A stretch of 9,604 bases of DNA from RGIG8748 sp045539515 (GTDB lineage: Bacteria; Bacillota; Clostridia; UMGS1810), in assembly GCA_045539515.1 (NCBI GenBank), contig JAZQFN010000089.1, positions 1 to 9,604 of the forward strand, read 5' to 3'. The position numbers and the translations under genes were made by a program. The notes beneath the pieces are model-generated. The model saw nothing but the letters and a program-made list of their open reading frames with translations, had not been told where the DNA came from and did no database searches. This document shows, piece after piece, positions 1 through 6,353 of this stretch; the first letter of the stretch is position 1; every line of letters begins with the position of its first letter.

Positions 1-30
1 AAAAACGCAGCTAATGCTTTGTGCATTAGC
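1..30 (-). terminator. Terminator-like hairpin at left edge
   Basis: On the minus strand, two 8-base arms (23-30 and 10-17, GCTAATGC/GCATTAGC, perfect complements) enclose a 5-base loop and are followed by TGCGTTTTT at 9-1. This is an intrinsic-terminator shape for leftward transcription. A 3-base gap separates the stem from the GTTTTT run, and the run may continue past the window edge. A strong terminator for galE already lies at 151-177, so this one could be a back-up or could belong to a small element between the two. Confidence 0.45.
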
Positions 31-150
31 GAGTATTTTAACGAAGTAGTGTTTCAAAAATTCACACTCAAAACGGCTTCTGATACCAAAGCAAATGCTT
101 TCGCACGTCGAGAGGTGAGATTTGGCAATAGCAAAAAGGCATATATGAAG
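31..150. other. Non-coding stretch, possible dispersed element
   Basis: No convincing gene lies here. An open frame on the minus strand (68-331) has no ribosome site and no recognisable domain, and its start overlaps the galE 3' end. The stretch holds a short dyad, AAAGCA-AA-TGCTTT (88-101), and sits between two terminator-like hairpins. It looks like an intergenic element of the sort found in multiple copies in Clostridia genomes, but that is an impression, and no second copy exists in this window. Bases 178-291 hold nothing I can identify. Confidence 0.25.
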
Positions 151-177
151 AAAAACATCTGTAAAACAGATGTTTTT
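151..177. terminator. Bidirectional terminator downstream of galE
   Basis: A perfect 12-bp inverted repeat (arms 151-162 and 166-177) has a 3-base loop. The arms begin with AAAAA and end with TTTTT, so either strand gives a stem followed by a U-run. It lies 114 bases past the galE stop codon on the minus strand and is the best candidate for the end of the galE transcript. Confidence 0.75.
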
Positions 178-291
178 CAACATTTATGGTAATTTTATAT
201 GATTTACAGGATAATTTATACTCTGTATTCTTTCTTATCCCTGCCTTTTTGCGGTCTGGACTTTTTTTACATTCCCTTTGAACACGTGTAA

Positions 292-1287
292 TTATTTGTT
301 GTTCTGTGTAAACTTCCATGAGTCGGCACACATACGTGCTATGTCAAGCTCGGCTTTCCATCCGAGTTCCTTGAAGGATTTTTCTGTATCTGCATAACAT
401 TCGGGTATGTCGCCGGGACGTCTTGGAGCAACTTCGTATTTAAGAGTTTTTCCGCATGCTTTTTCGTAAGCGTGGAGTACCTCAAGTACACTGTAGCCAT
501 TGCCTGTGCCAAGATTGTATATGTTTACTCCTGTGCAGGATTCAGCTTTTTCCACGGCCTTTACATGGCCTTTGCTAAGGTCTACTACGTGTATGTAATC
601 TCTTACGCCGGTTCCGTCTTTGGTGGGGTAATCATCGCCGAATACATTGAGGTGATCAAGCTCGCCTATGGCAACCTTGGCAATATAGGGAACAAGGTTG
701 TTTGGTATACCGTTGGGGTTTTCTCCTATAAGACCGCTTTCGTGTGCGCCTATGGGGTTGAAGTATCTTAAGAGAACTATAGACCATTCGTTGTCGGAAA
801 TATATAAGTCCTGCAAGATATTTTCTATCATAAGCTTAGTGCTTCCGTAGGGGTTTGTTGTGGAAAGGGGGAAGTCTTCTTTAATGGGAACTGTGTGGGG
901 ATTTCCGTAAACTGTTGCAGAGGAGCTGAATACCAGTTTCTTACAACCGTATTTTGCCATTACTTCGCAAAGTACCAATGTGCTTAAGATGTTGTTGTGA
1001 TAGTATGTCAGAGGAATCTGCACAGATTCACCCACAGCTTTAAGACCTGCAAAGTGGATAACGGCTTCTATGTCGTTCTCCTGAAATATTTTTTCTACTG
1101 CTTCTCTGTTTATGAGGTCTTCCTCATAAAATTTGAAATCCTTACCTGTTATTTTTTTAACTTTGTCTATGCTTTCGATTTTGGAATTGCAAAGGTTGTC
1201 GATAACTGCTATCTCATAACCTGCATCCAAAAGCTCTACAGATGTATGGCTTCCTATAAAGCCGGCACCGCCTGTAACCAGTATCAT
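292..1287 (-). CDS. galE: UDP-glucose 4-epimerase
   Basis: This cytoplasmic NAD-dependent enzyme interconverts UDP-glucose and UDP-galactose in the Leloir pathway and supplies galactose units for envelope sugars. The 331-residue protein is full length for the family. It has the Rossmann motif GGAGFIG (6-12), the catalytic serine in SSSATVYG (Ser123), and the YxxxK pair Tyr147/Lys151 of extended short-chain dehydrogenases. C-terminal family motifs include GTGVRDYIHV (about 225-234) and RRPGD (289-293). The position matching E. coli Tyr299 is Cys297 (PECYAD), as in human GALE, so activity on N-acetylated sugars is also possible. The ATG at 1287 has AGAAGGG 11 bases upstream. It is transcribed alone, divergent from the two-component operon, with no other galactose gene nearby, so a biosynthetic rather than catabolic role is plausible. 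Confidence 0.96.
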   Translation of the reverse strand: MILVTGGAGFIGSHTSVELLDAGYEIAVIDNLCNSKIESIDKVKKITGKDFKFYEEDLINREAVEKIFQENDIEAVIHFAGLKAVGESVQIPLTYYHNNILSTLVLCEVMAKYGCKKLVFSSSATVYGNPHTVPIKEDFPLSTTNPYGSTKLMIENILQDLYISDNEWSIVLLRYFNPIGAHESGLIGENPNGIPNNLVPYIAKVAIGELDHLNVFGDDYPTKDGTGVRDYIHVVDLSKGHVKAVEKAESCTGVNIYNLGTGNGYSVLEVLHAYEKACGKTLKYEVAPRRPGDIPECYADTEKSFKELGWKAELDIARMCADSWKFTQNNK

Positions 1288-1325
1288 AATTATTACATCC
1301 CTTCTGTTTTTATTTTTCTTAAGAT

Positions 1326-1354
1326 ATTATATAATACTTTGGTTTTTAATTCAA
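1326..1354 (-). promoter_or_regulatory. Sigma-A promoter for galE
   Basis: Reading the minus strand, -35 TTGAAT (1354-1349), a 17-base spacer and a perfect -10 TATAAT (1331-1326) precede galE. This places the start near 1319 and gives a short leader of about 30 bases before the ATG at 1287. The ribosome site AGAAGGG is at 1305-1299. Confidence 0.75.
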
Positions 1355-1389
1355 GAGGATATTTGATAAATGTTTTACTTTTTATAACT

Positions 1390-1460
1390 TATGAATACAT
1401 TGTGAATATATGTGAAAAAATTATGAATATTTAAATCTTGGGGTAGATTTTTGTGTGAAT
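1390..1460 (+). promoter_or_regulatory. Phased T(A/G)TGAA direct repeats, probable response-regulator operator
   Basis: Five seven-base boxes run in one direction: TATGAAT (1390), TGTGAAT (1401), TGTGAAA (1411), TATGAAT (1422) and TGTGAAT (1454). The start-to-start spacings are 11, 10, 11 and 32, which are about 1, 1, 1 and 3 turns of the helix, so all five lie on the same DNA face. OmpR/PhoB-family regulators bind direct repeats spaced about 11 bp, often next to a -35 element. The fifth box ends one base before the -35 of the downstream regulator gene. Autoregulation by that gene's product is the simplest reading, but it is an inference. Confidence 0.55.
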
Positions 1461-1489
1461 TTGATGCATAATAATAATGACAGTATTAT
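1461..1489 (+). promoter_or_regulatory. Promoter of the two-component operon
   Basis: The -35 TTGATG (1461-1466) and -10 TATTAT (1484-1489) are separated by exactly 17 bases. The weak -35 match directly after a TGTGAAT box is what one expects of a promoter activated by a PhoB-type regulator. A 9-bp AT-only inverted repeat (1470-1478/1485-1493) overlaps the -10. Confidence 0.6.
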
Positions 1490-1545
1490 TATTGTATTTT
1501 AACAGGTATTAATAATTATTTTTTAGAGTCTGGAGGCTACGCCAA

Positions 1546-2232
1546 ATGAATACAACAAATACCGTACTTGTGGTAGATGATGATAAAAATATATGTGAGC
1601 TTGTCCGCTTGTATCTTGCCAAAGAGGGCTACAACACAGCCTGTGCATACGACGGCAAACGAGCACTGGAAATGGTGGAAGAGCTTAAGCCTTCGGCGGT
1701 TGTTCTCGACATAATGCTGCCCGAGATAGATGGGATTGAGGTCTTAAAGCAGATACGCCAGAACAGAAGCATCCCCGTAATTATGCTTACAGCCAAAGGA
1801 GAAACCATAGATAAGGTTCTTGGGCTTGAGCTTGGTGCAGATGACTATGTTGTAAAGCCTTTCGAACCCAAGGAGCTTATGGCAAGACTTAAAGCAGTAC
1901 TCAGAAGAAGCGAAGGCTCCAATGCAGATGATGGAGAGGTGGCTTTTGACAAATTGTCACTCAATATGAGTACATACGAACTTAAGATTGACGGTAACAG
2001 GATAGATATTCCCCCTAAGGAGCTGGAGCTTCTTAACTATCTTTGCATACATCCCAACAAGGTGTTTACAAGAGATCAGCTTCTTGACGAAGTGTGGGGT
2101 TATGAATATTTCGGCGATTCCAGAACAGTTGACGTTCACGTTAAACGCTTAAGGGAAAAGGTAGAGGGTGTAAGCGATAAGTGGTCGCTTAAAACCGTCT
2201 GGGGTGTAGGCTATAAATTTGAGGTGAAATAA
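1546..2232 (+). CDS. OmpR/PhoB-family response regulator
   Basis: This is a cytoplasmic transcription factor activated by phosphotransfer from the kinase encoded next. The 228 residues form an N-terminal receiver domain (about 5-120) and a C-terminal winged-helix DNA-binding domain (about 130-228). Visible receiver residues are the acidic pair Asp11/Asp12, the phospho-acceptor Asp55 in VVLDIMLP, Thr82 in LTAK and Lys104 in VKPF. The winged-helix part has the recognition-helix signature RTVDVHVKRLREK (193-205) and the closing VWGVGYKF. GGAGG at 1532-1536 lies 9 bases before the ATG. The gene heads an operon with the kinase (stop and next start separated by one base). The likely target is its own promoter, through the boxes at 1390-1460, and possibly the downstream protease gene. 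The adjacent HtrA suggests a CssR-like role, but PhoP/VanR-like roles cannot be excluded by sequence alone. Confidence 0.95.
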   Translation: MNTTNTVLVVDDDKNICELVRLYLAKEGYNTACAYDGKRALEMVEELKPSAVVLDIMLPEIDGIEVLKQIRQNRSIPVIMLTAKGETIDKVLGLELGADDYVVKPFEPKELMARLKAVLRRSEGSNADDGEVAFDKLSLNMSTYELKIDGNRIDIPPKELELLNYLCIHPNKVFTRDQLLDEVWGYEYFGDSRTVDVHVKRLREKVEGVSDKWSLKTVWGVGYKFEVK

Positions 2233-2236
2233 TTTG
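2221..2236 (+). promoter_or_regulatory. Ribosome site and TTG start of the kinase gene
   Basis: GAGGTG (2221-2226) lies inside the last codons of the regulator gene, 7 bases before a TTG codon at 2234-2236. The next in-frame ATG (2264) has no good ribosome site and would begin inside the first membrane helix, dropping the preceding Arg-Lys. The TTG start is therefore preferred; it gives translational coupling to the upstream gene. Confidence 0.7.
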
Positions 2237-3676
2237 CGCAAAAGTATATTCGGAAGTCTGGTGATGAGTTGCTTTGCAGTTATATCGGTTGTTGCAATTG
2301 TAATGATGCTTTATTTCTTCACGTTTATTGAGCAGTTTGCCATTGAGGAGAAGTCAAGACTTTTTAGCGAAAACATTGATGAACTTGAGGAAGCGACCTA
2401 TGTAGCACTTGTAAATCAAAGTGACACCACCGATATATTGTTTCAAAACATAATAGATACCGTAAGCGCAAATACAAAATCTCACGTAACGGTATTTGAC
2501 ATAAACGGTGTTATAATATCAACCTCCGGAGCTGAACCTAATGCCGATTATATTGAAAAGGTTGATGGTAAAGTATCAAAGCCTGTATTAAACGGCAAGG
2601 GTATTCAGACCGTTAATATGTACAAAGACAAAAACGGCGATAAGATTCTTACCGTAGCAATGCCCCTTAAACACAAAGGCGAGATTTACGGTGGGGTTAT
2701 GTTCAATCAGCGTGTGCCCGAAATTAAAAAAATATATGGTTATGTATCCGACCGTTCTTTGGCAATACTTATTATTGCCGTAATTATGGTTGCACTTTTC
2801 TTCTATATTATTTGTTACAGGATTACACAACCCATTAACAAAATAAGTGCAGCAGTTTCGGAATTTTCAAAAGGTAATTTTAAAAAGAGAGTAGAGTACA
2901 CTTCTCAGAATGAGCTAGGTGTCCTTGCCGAGAATATAAATAATATGGCTGCATCGCTGGATAATCTTGAAGGGTTGAGAAATTCCTTTGTTTCCGATGT
3001 ATCTCACGAGCTGAGAACACCCCTTACCACTATATCCGGATTTGTGGAGGGCATCATAGACGGTACTGTTCCCGAGGAAAACAGGGATGAATATCTTGAG
3101 ATAGTTCTCTCGGAAACCAAGCGTTTATCCAGACTTATAACGAATCTGCTTCAGGTTACAAGAATGGATAGCGATGATATGAAACTGGACAGAACGGATT
3201 TTGACATTAACGAGCTTGTAAGGCAGACCCTTTTGAAGTTTGAAATGATGATAACCCCTAAGAATATTGATGTGTTATTAAACATAAAAGAGGGTAAACT
3301 ACTTGTAAACGCAGATAAGGATAATATATCTCAGGTGCTTATAAATCTTATTAATAATGCTGTTAAGTTTACCGACGAGGGCGGTAGTATAACAATAGAT
3401 ATAGATGATGAGAGCGATAAGGTGTGGGTTTCAGTTACCAATACCGGAAGAGGTATAGAAAAAGAGCATATTGCACATGTGTGGGACAGATTCTACAAAA
3501 CGGACAAATCCCGAAGCAGGGAACGCACCGGGGTGGGGCTTGGTCTGTATATAGTAAGGAAGATTATGACCCTTCACGGGGAAAGCGTTACTGTGGAAAG
3601 TAAGGTCAACGAGTATACCAGATTTGCTTTTTCGCTCAAAAAATCGGATTATTATATTGAAGATAAAAAAGTTTAA
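2234..3676 (+). CDS. Membrane sensor histidine kinase, partner of the upstream regulator
   Basis: This is an inner-membrane sensor that autophosphorylates on histidine and passes phosphate to the adjacent response regulator. The 480 residues run in this order: membrane helix 1 (about 8-31), an extracytoplasmic sensing region of about 140 residues of PAS/Cache type (the VTVFDINGVIIST segment near 85-97 is typical), membrane helix 2 (about 175-196), HAMP linker (about 195-246), HisKA with SHELRTP (His258), and an HATPase_c domain. The ATPase domain shows the N box NLINNAVKFT (371-380), the F box DRFYKTD (418-424) and the G2 box TGVGLGL (432-438). Its G1 box reads NTGRG (403-407), with Asn where Asp is usual. 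There is no cytoplasmic PAS domain, which argues against WalK. Starting at TTG, it is coupled to the regulator gene. The adjacent htrA suggests sensing of misfolded exported protein, as in CssS, but the ligand is unknown. Confidence 0.93.
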   Translation: MRKSIFGSLVMSCFAVISVVAIVMMLYFFTFIEQFAIEEKSRLFSENIDELEEATYVALVNQSDTTDILFQNIIDTVSANTKSHVTVFDINGVIISTSGAEPNADYIEKVDGKVSKPVLNGKGIQTVNMYKDKNGDKILTVAMPLKHKGEIYGGVMFNQRVPEIKKIYGYVSDRSLAILIIAVIMVALFFYIICYRITQPINKISAAVSEFSKGNFKKRVEYTSQNELGVLAENINNMAASLDNLEGLRNSFVSDVSHELRTPLTTISGFVEGIIDGTVPEENRDEYLEIVLSETKRLSRLITNLLQVTRMDSDDMKLDRTDFDINELVRQTLLKFEMMITPKNIDVLLNIKEGKLLVNADKDNISQVLINLINNAVKFTDEGGSITIDIDDESDKVWVSVTNTGRGIEKEHIAHVWDRFYKTDKSRSRERTGVGLGLYIVRKIMTLHGESVTVESKVNEYTRFAFSLKKSDYYIEDKKV

Positions 3677-3682
3677 ATAATT

Positions 3683-3711
3683 TTTACAATTTATTCACGG
3701 ATTTTTATAAA
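3683..3711 (+). promoter_or_regulatory. Promoter of the HtrA gene
   Basis: TTTACA (3683-3688), a 17-base spacer and TATAAA (3706-3711) fit sigma-A. They lie in the 68-base gap after the kinase gene, so htrA can be transcribed independently as well as by read-through. The spacer holds one inverted near-match (ATTCACG, 3693-3699) to the TGTGAAT box of the operon promoter; one copy is weak evidence of co-regulation. Confidence 0.6.
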
Positions 3712-3744
3712 TGATGTGCTAACTTTAAAAAGGGGAGTTTTCTT

Positions 3745-5247
3745 ATGGATGATAACAAGAATTTTTACGATAACCCACCGGTTGGGGACAATGAGGAGAA
3801 TAAAAACGGATTTAAAAAACCCGGAGATCTTTATGATTCCAAGCCGGCATCGTATGCTCCGGAATTCCGGGAACCCGATAATGGGGAAAAATCCAATCTC
3901 AGCGAAGACGGAAGCTACAGAATGAGTCATGGTGACTTGGATAATTTAAAGGAAACAATCTACGAGCGTACTGAGCCTAAAGGTTATTCGGATTTCAACA
4001 CCTCCGGCGAGGATTACAATGGCGAATTTGAAACGGTTAATACTCATGAAACCGCTCCGCCTCCGGAGTTTTACAATACACATATCAAGAAGAAAAAGAG
4101 AAAGATGCCCATAATACTTGTTGTGGGTATCATAATAAGTGCGTTGTTTGTATTGGGTGCTTTTGCACTTAGAAATCCCGTAATCAGAGAAGAAATTTCA
4201 AAATTATGGGGTAGTGAATCTGAAGAGAAAACCGGTGCAACAACCGGCTCCGCAATAGTAGCTACCGCTACTGCTACCAGAGATGGCCAGAGTGTGCTTA
4301 CCACTCCGGAAATCGTAGATAAAGTCGGCCCGGCGGTGGTTGGTGTTATAAACACTTCCGAAGTAAGCAGGGAAGGTCTTTTCTATGGCTTTTTCGGTGG
4401 TGGTGTTGACGTGCAAAAGAGCAACGGCTCGGGAGTTATTATAAGCGAAAACGGATTTATAATTACAAACAATCATGTGGTGGAAGGTGCCACAGAAATT
4501 ACAGTAGTACTCAGCACAGGCGAGGAATATATTGCTACCCTTATCGGTGCTGATTCCAAAACAGATCTTGCCGTTCTTAAGATTGATGCTTCGGGGCTTA
4601 CCTTTGCATCAATGGGCAGTAGCTCGGACTTAAGGGTAGGCGACACAGCAATTGCCATTGGAAATCCATTGGGTCAGGAATTTGCCGGCACAACCACACA
4701 GGGTATTATAAGCGGTCTTAACCGAACTGTTGTTATAGATAACAAGGAGCTTACGCTCATACAGACCGATGCCGCCATTAATCCCGGTAATTCCGGCGGT
4801 GCTCTTGTAGATGCCTATGGTCATCTTGTGGGCATAAATACAGCAAAGATATCTTCTGCAGCTCTGGAAGGACTTGGGTTTGCCATTCCCATAGACGAGG
4901 CAAAGCCTATTATTCAGGAGCTTATAGATAACGGTTACGTTTCCGGAAGACCTATTCTGGGTATAGGCGGAATAAATGTTACCGAACAGGAAGCAAGGGA
5001 AAACAGCCTTAAAGTGGGAGTATATGTTACAAGTATGACTTCCGAATCTCCCGCATATATCGCAGGAGTTAAAGTAGGCGATACCATTGTTGAATGTAAC
5101 GGTCAGAGTGTAGCAACCGTCGATGACATCAATCAGATAAAAAATCAGTACAAACCCGGAGATGAACTTAAACTCAAGGTTTACAGACAAAACGGCTATA
5201 AGGACATTACCGTAGTTCTTGGTGAAGAGGTTCCTTTGGCTGATTAA
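3745..5247 (+). CDS. Membrane-anchored HtrA/DegP-type serine protease with PDZ domain
   Basis: This ATP-independent protease and chaperone degrades misfolded proteins on the outer face of the membrane. The order in 500 residues is: an acidic, low-complexity cytoplasmic tail (1-114), a basic stop KKKKRK (115-120), one membrane helix (about 121-142), a Thr/Ala-rich linker (about 160-180), a trypsin-like domain (about 185-395) and a single PDZ domain (about 400-492). The catalytic triad is complete: His244 in TNNHVV, Asp274 in SKTDLAVL and Ser350 in NPGNSGG. The LGFAIP motif near 377-382 is also present. GGGGAG (3732-3737) lies 7 bases before the ATG. It resembles the type II membrane HtrA, HtrB and YyxA of Bacillus. 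The cytoplasmic tail is long compared with those proteins as I know them. Its position behind the regulator and kinase pair matches the secretion-stress arrangement in which such kinases control htrA genes. Confidence 0.95.
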   Translation: MDDNKNFYDNPPVGDNEENKNGFKKPGDLYDSKPASYAPEFREPDNGEKSNLSEDGSYRMSHGDLDNLKETIYERTEPKGYSDFNTSGEDYNGEFETVNTHETAPPPEFYNTHIKKKKRKMPIILVVGIIISALFVLGAFALRNPVIREEISKLWGSESEEKTGATTGSAIVATATATRDGQSVLTTPEIVDKVGPAVVGVINTSEVSREGLFYGFFGGGVDVQKSNGSGVIISENGFIITNNHVVEGATEITVVLSTGEEYIATLIGADSKTDLAVLKIDASGLTFASMGSSSDLRVGDTAIAIGNPLGQEFAGTTTQGIISGLNRTVVIDNKELTLIQTDAAINPGNSGGALVDAYGHLVGINTAKISSAALEGLGFAIPIDEAKPIIQELIDNGYVSGRPILGIGGINVTEQEARENSLKVGVYVTSMTSESPAYIAGVKVGDTIVECNGQSVATVDDINQIKNQYKPGDELKLKVYRQNGYKDITVVLGEEVPLAD

Positions 5248-5316
5248 ATAAGCAAACTATTCACATTTGCAGAAATGACTGCAACCTTGCTGCAATAGTG
5301 AAGTTTGCTGAATTTA
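5245..5316 (+). other. Long imperfect hairpin after the HtrA gene
   Basis: Paired segments are TAAAT/ATTTA (5245-5249/5312-5316), AGCAAACT/AGTTTGCT (5251-5258/5302-5309), TCAC/GTGA (5261-5264/5298-5301) and TTGCAG/CTGCAA (5267-5272/5290-5295), interrupted by a 2-base bulge and small internal loops. A second CTGCAA at 5279-5284 allows an alternative short hairpin with the same TTGCAG arm. No U-run follows, so it is not itself a classic terminator. It begins at the htrA stop codon and could protect the 3' end, be a small RNA, or be a degenerate mobile-element remnant. Confidence 0.45.
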
Positions 5317-5329
5317 TCCCCTTTCTTTT

Positions 5330-5365
5330 CCTCGCTCCCGAATTTGGTGGGAGCGAGGTTTTTTT
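5330..5365 (+). terminator. Strong intrinsic terminator after htrA
   Basis: A perfect 10-bp GC-rich stem (5330-5339/5349-5358, CCTCGCTCCC) with a 9-base loop is followed by seven T residues (5359-5365). It closes the regulator-kinase-protease block before the AraC gene. Confidence 0.92.
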
Positions 5366-5375
5366 ATGGGTAAAT

Positions 5376-5404
5376 TTGACTTTAAGAGGATAGTATGCTA
5401 ATAT
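5376..5404 (+). promoter_or_regulatory. Promoter of the AraC-family gene
   Basis: TTGACT (5376-5381), a 17-base spacer ending in TGC, and TAATAT (5399-5404) form a sigma-A promoter with an extended -10 (TGn). It starts 10 bases after the htrA terminator and predicts a leader of roughly 28 bases before the ATG at 5440. Confidence 0.72.
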
Positions 5405-5439
5405 TTTCTTACAAAGAATTGACAAAAGGAATGTAGTTT

Positions 5440-6288
5440 ATGCAAAAGCGAGTTAAGCAAAAATCCATATCGCCTTTTAAAATCTTTCATATTACCACCG
5501 ATGAGCATAACCTCATTACAGGGATACACAATCACACCGCTATAGAGCTTGCCTGCGTTCTTTCCGGTAGAGGTAAGGTGGAGTCTTACGGTGCAACGCA
5601 TAATTTTGCACCCGGTGAGGTTTTTGTGTTTTCGCCCGGGGAGAGCCATCGTATTATAAAGGCATCTGCCGATACAGACATACTGTGTCTGGATTTCGAA
5701 CCTCATTATATATGGTTTTCTGCAAGCGGTTTTTCGGACACTAAGCTTTTGGACAGCTTTCTTAATAAAAATAATAAATATAAAAATAAGCTACCTGCAG
5801 CCAACACTTCCTATGTATATAAAAACGTATGTATGTGTGAGGAAGAGCTTATAAATATGGAGCCGGAGTATATGTCCGCAATTAAGCTGCGCATAGTTGA
5901 CACCCTGCTTTATATCTTAAGGAATTGCGGATTTGCCAAGCCTCAACGAATGTCTGCAAGCAGAAGTTACAATCTGGAAAGTTTAAAGAAGTCTATGGAT
6001 TATATAGACAACAATCTCCACGAGGAGTTGGATTTGGATAAACTTGCCGAAGCTGCCAATATGAGCCGTTCGTATTTCTGTACTGTTTTTAAGCGCTACA
6101 ACGGGATAAAACCCTGGGATTACATAACCATAAAACGTATAGACAAGGCTTTGAAACTTATAGCCATATCCGGTGAAAAGAAGCTGAACATTGCTCTGGA
6201 TTGCGGTTTCAACAATACGGCAAACTTTTACCGCGCCTTCAAACGAATAACCGGCAAAACGCCCGGAGATTATATCAATAATGCATAA
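5440..6288 (+). CDS. AraC-family transcriptional regulator with N-terminal cupin domain
   Basis: This is a cytoplasmic DNA-binding regulator of 282 residues, a normal length for the family. The N-terminal half (about 15-90) is a cupin-like sensing domain with His30, His32, Glu36 and the APGEVFVFSPGESH segment ending at His70. These could form a small-molecule or metal pocket. A helical linker follows (about 100-175), then the two-HTH AraC DNA-binding domain (about 180-281). The first HTH is around DLDKLAEAANMSRSYFCTVF and the second around LNIALDCGFNNTANFYRAFK, with the family ending TGKTPGDYI. AAAAGGA (5424-5430) lies 9 bases before the ATG. The gene is single, between two terminators. Cupin-type AraC proteins often sense sugars or metabolites and act on neighbouring genes. 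The amino-acid transporter downstream is a possible target, but no pair of matching sites shows this. The effector is unknown. Confidence 0.92.
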   Translation: MQKRVKQKSISPFKIFHITTDEHNLITGIHNHTAIELACVLSGRGKVESYGATHNFAPGEVFVFSPGESHRIIKASADTDILCLDFEPHYIWFSASGFSDTKLLDSFLNKNNKYKNKLPAANTSYVYKNVCMCEEELINMEPEYMSAIKLRIVDTLLYILRNCGFAKPQRMSASRSYNLESLKKSMDYIDNNLHEELDLDKLAEAANMSRSYFCTVFKRYNGIKPWDYITIKRIDKALKLIAISGEKKLNIALDCGFNNTANFYRAFKRITGKTPGDYINNA

Positions 6289-6310
6289 AAATTTTTTATG
6301 CATTATTTTT
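6277..6310 (+). terminator. AT-rich terminator overlapping the end of the AraC gene
   Basis: A perfect 14-bp stem (6277-6290/6294-6307) with a 3-base loop is followed by TTT at 6308-6310. The 5' arm contains the last sense codons and the TAA stop (6286-6288), so coding end and terminator are shared. The stem is AT-rich with a short T-run, so it is probably only partly efficient. Because it is symmetrical, it may act in either direction. Confidence 0.6.
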
Positions 6311-6353
6311 ATGCAACAAAATTGCCGTTTGAAAAATAAAAAATGTAATTGTA

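Noticed and set aside
68..331. 87-codon open frame on the minus strand at the left edge
   Set aside because: No ribosome site, no domain, low-complexity composition, runs through the galE terminator hairpin and overlaps the galE 3' end.
472..771. Open frame on the plus strand inside galE
   Set aside because: It is antisense to a fully conserved epimerase and has no start signals; its codon pattern is explained by galE.
4630..5190. 186-codon open frame antisense to the HtrA gene
   Set aside because: The plus-strand HtrA has an intact catalytic triad and PDZ domain; the antisense frame has no ribosome site and no recognisable domain.
5259..5265. Inverted TGTGAAT box match after htrA
   Set aside because: Single copy inside a hairpin downstream of a gene, with no phased partner; likely chance.
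5419..5424. TTGACA just before the AraC gene
   Set aside because: No matching -10 lies 16-18 bases downstream, and it overlaps the ribosome site; the promoter at 5376-5404 is complete.
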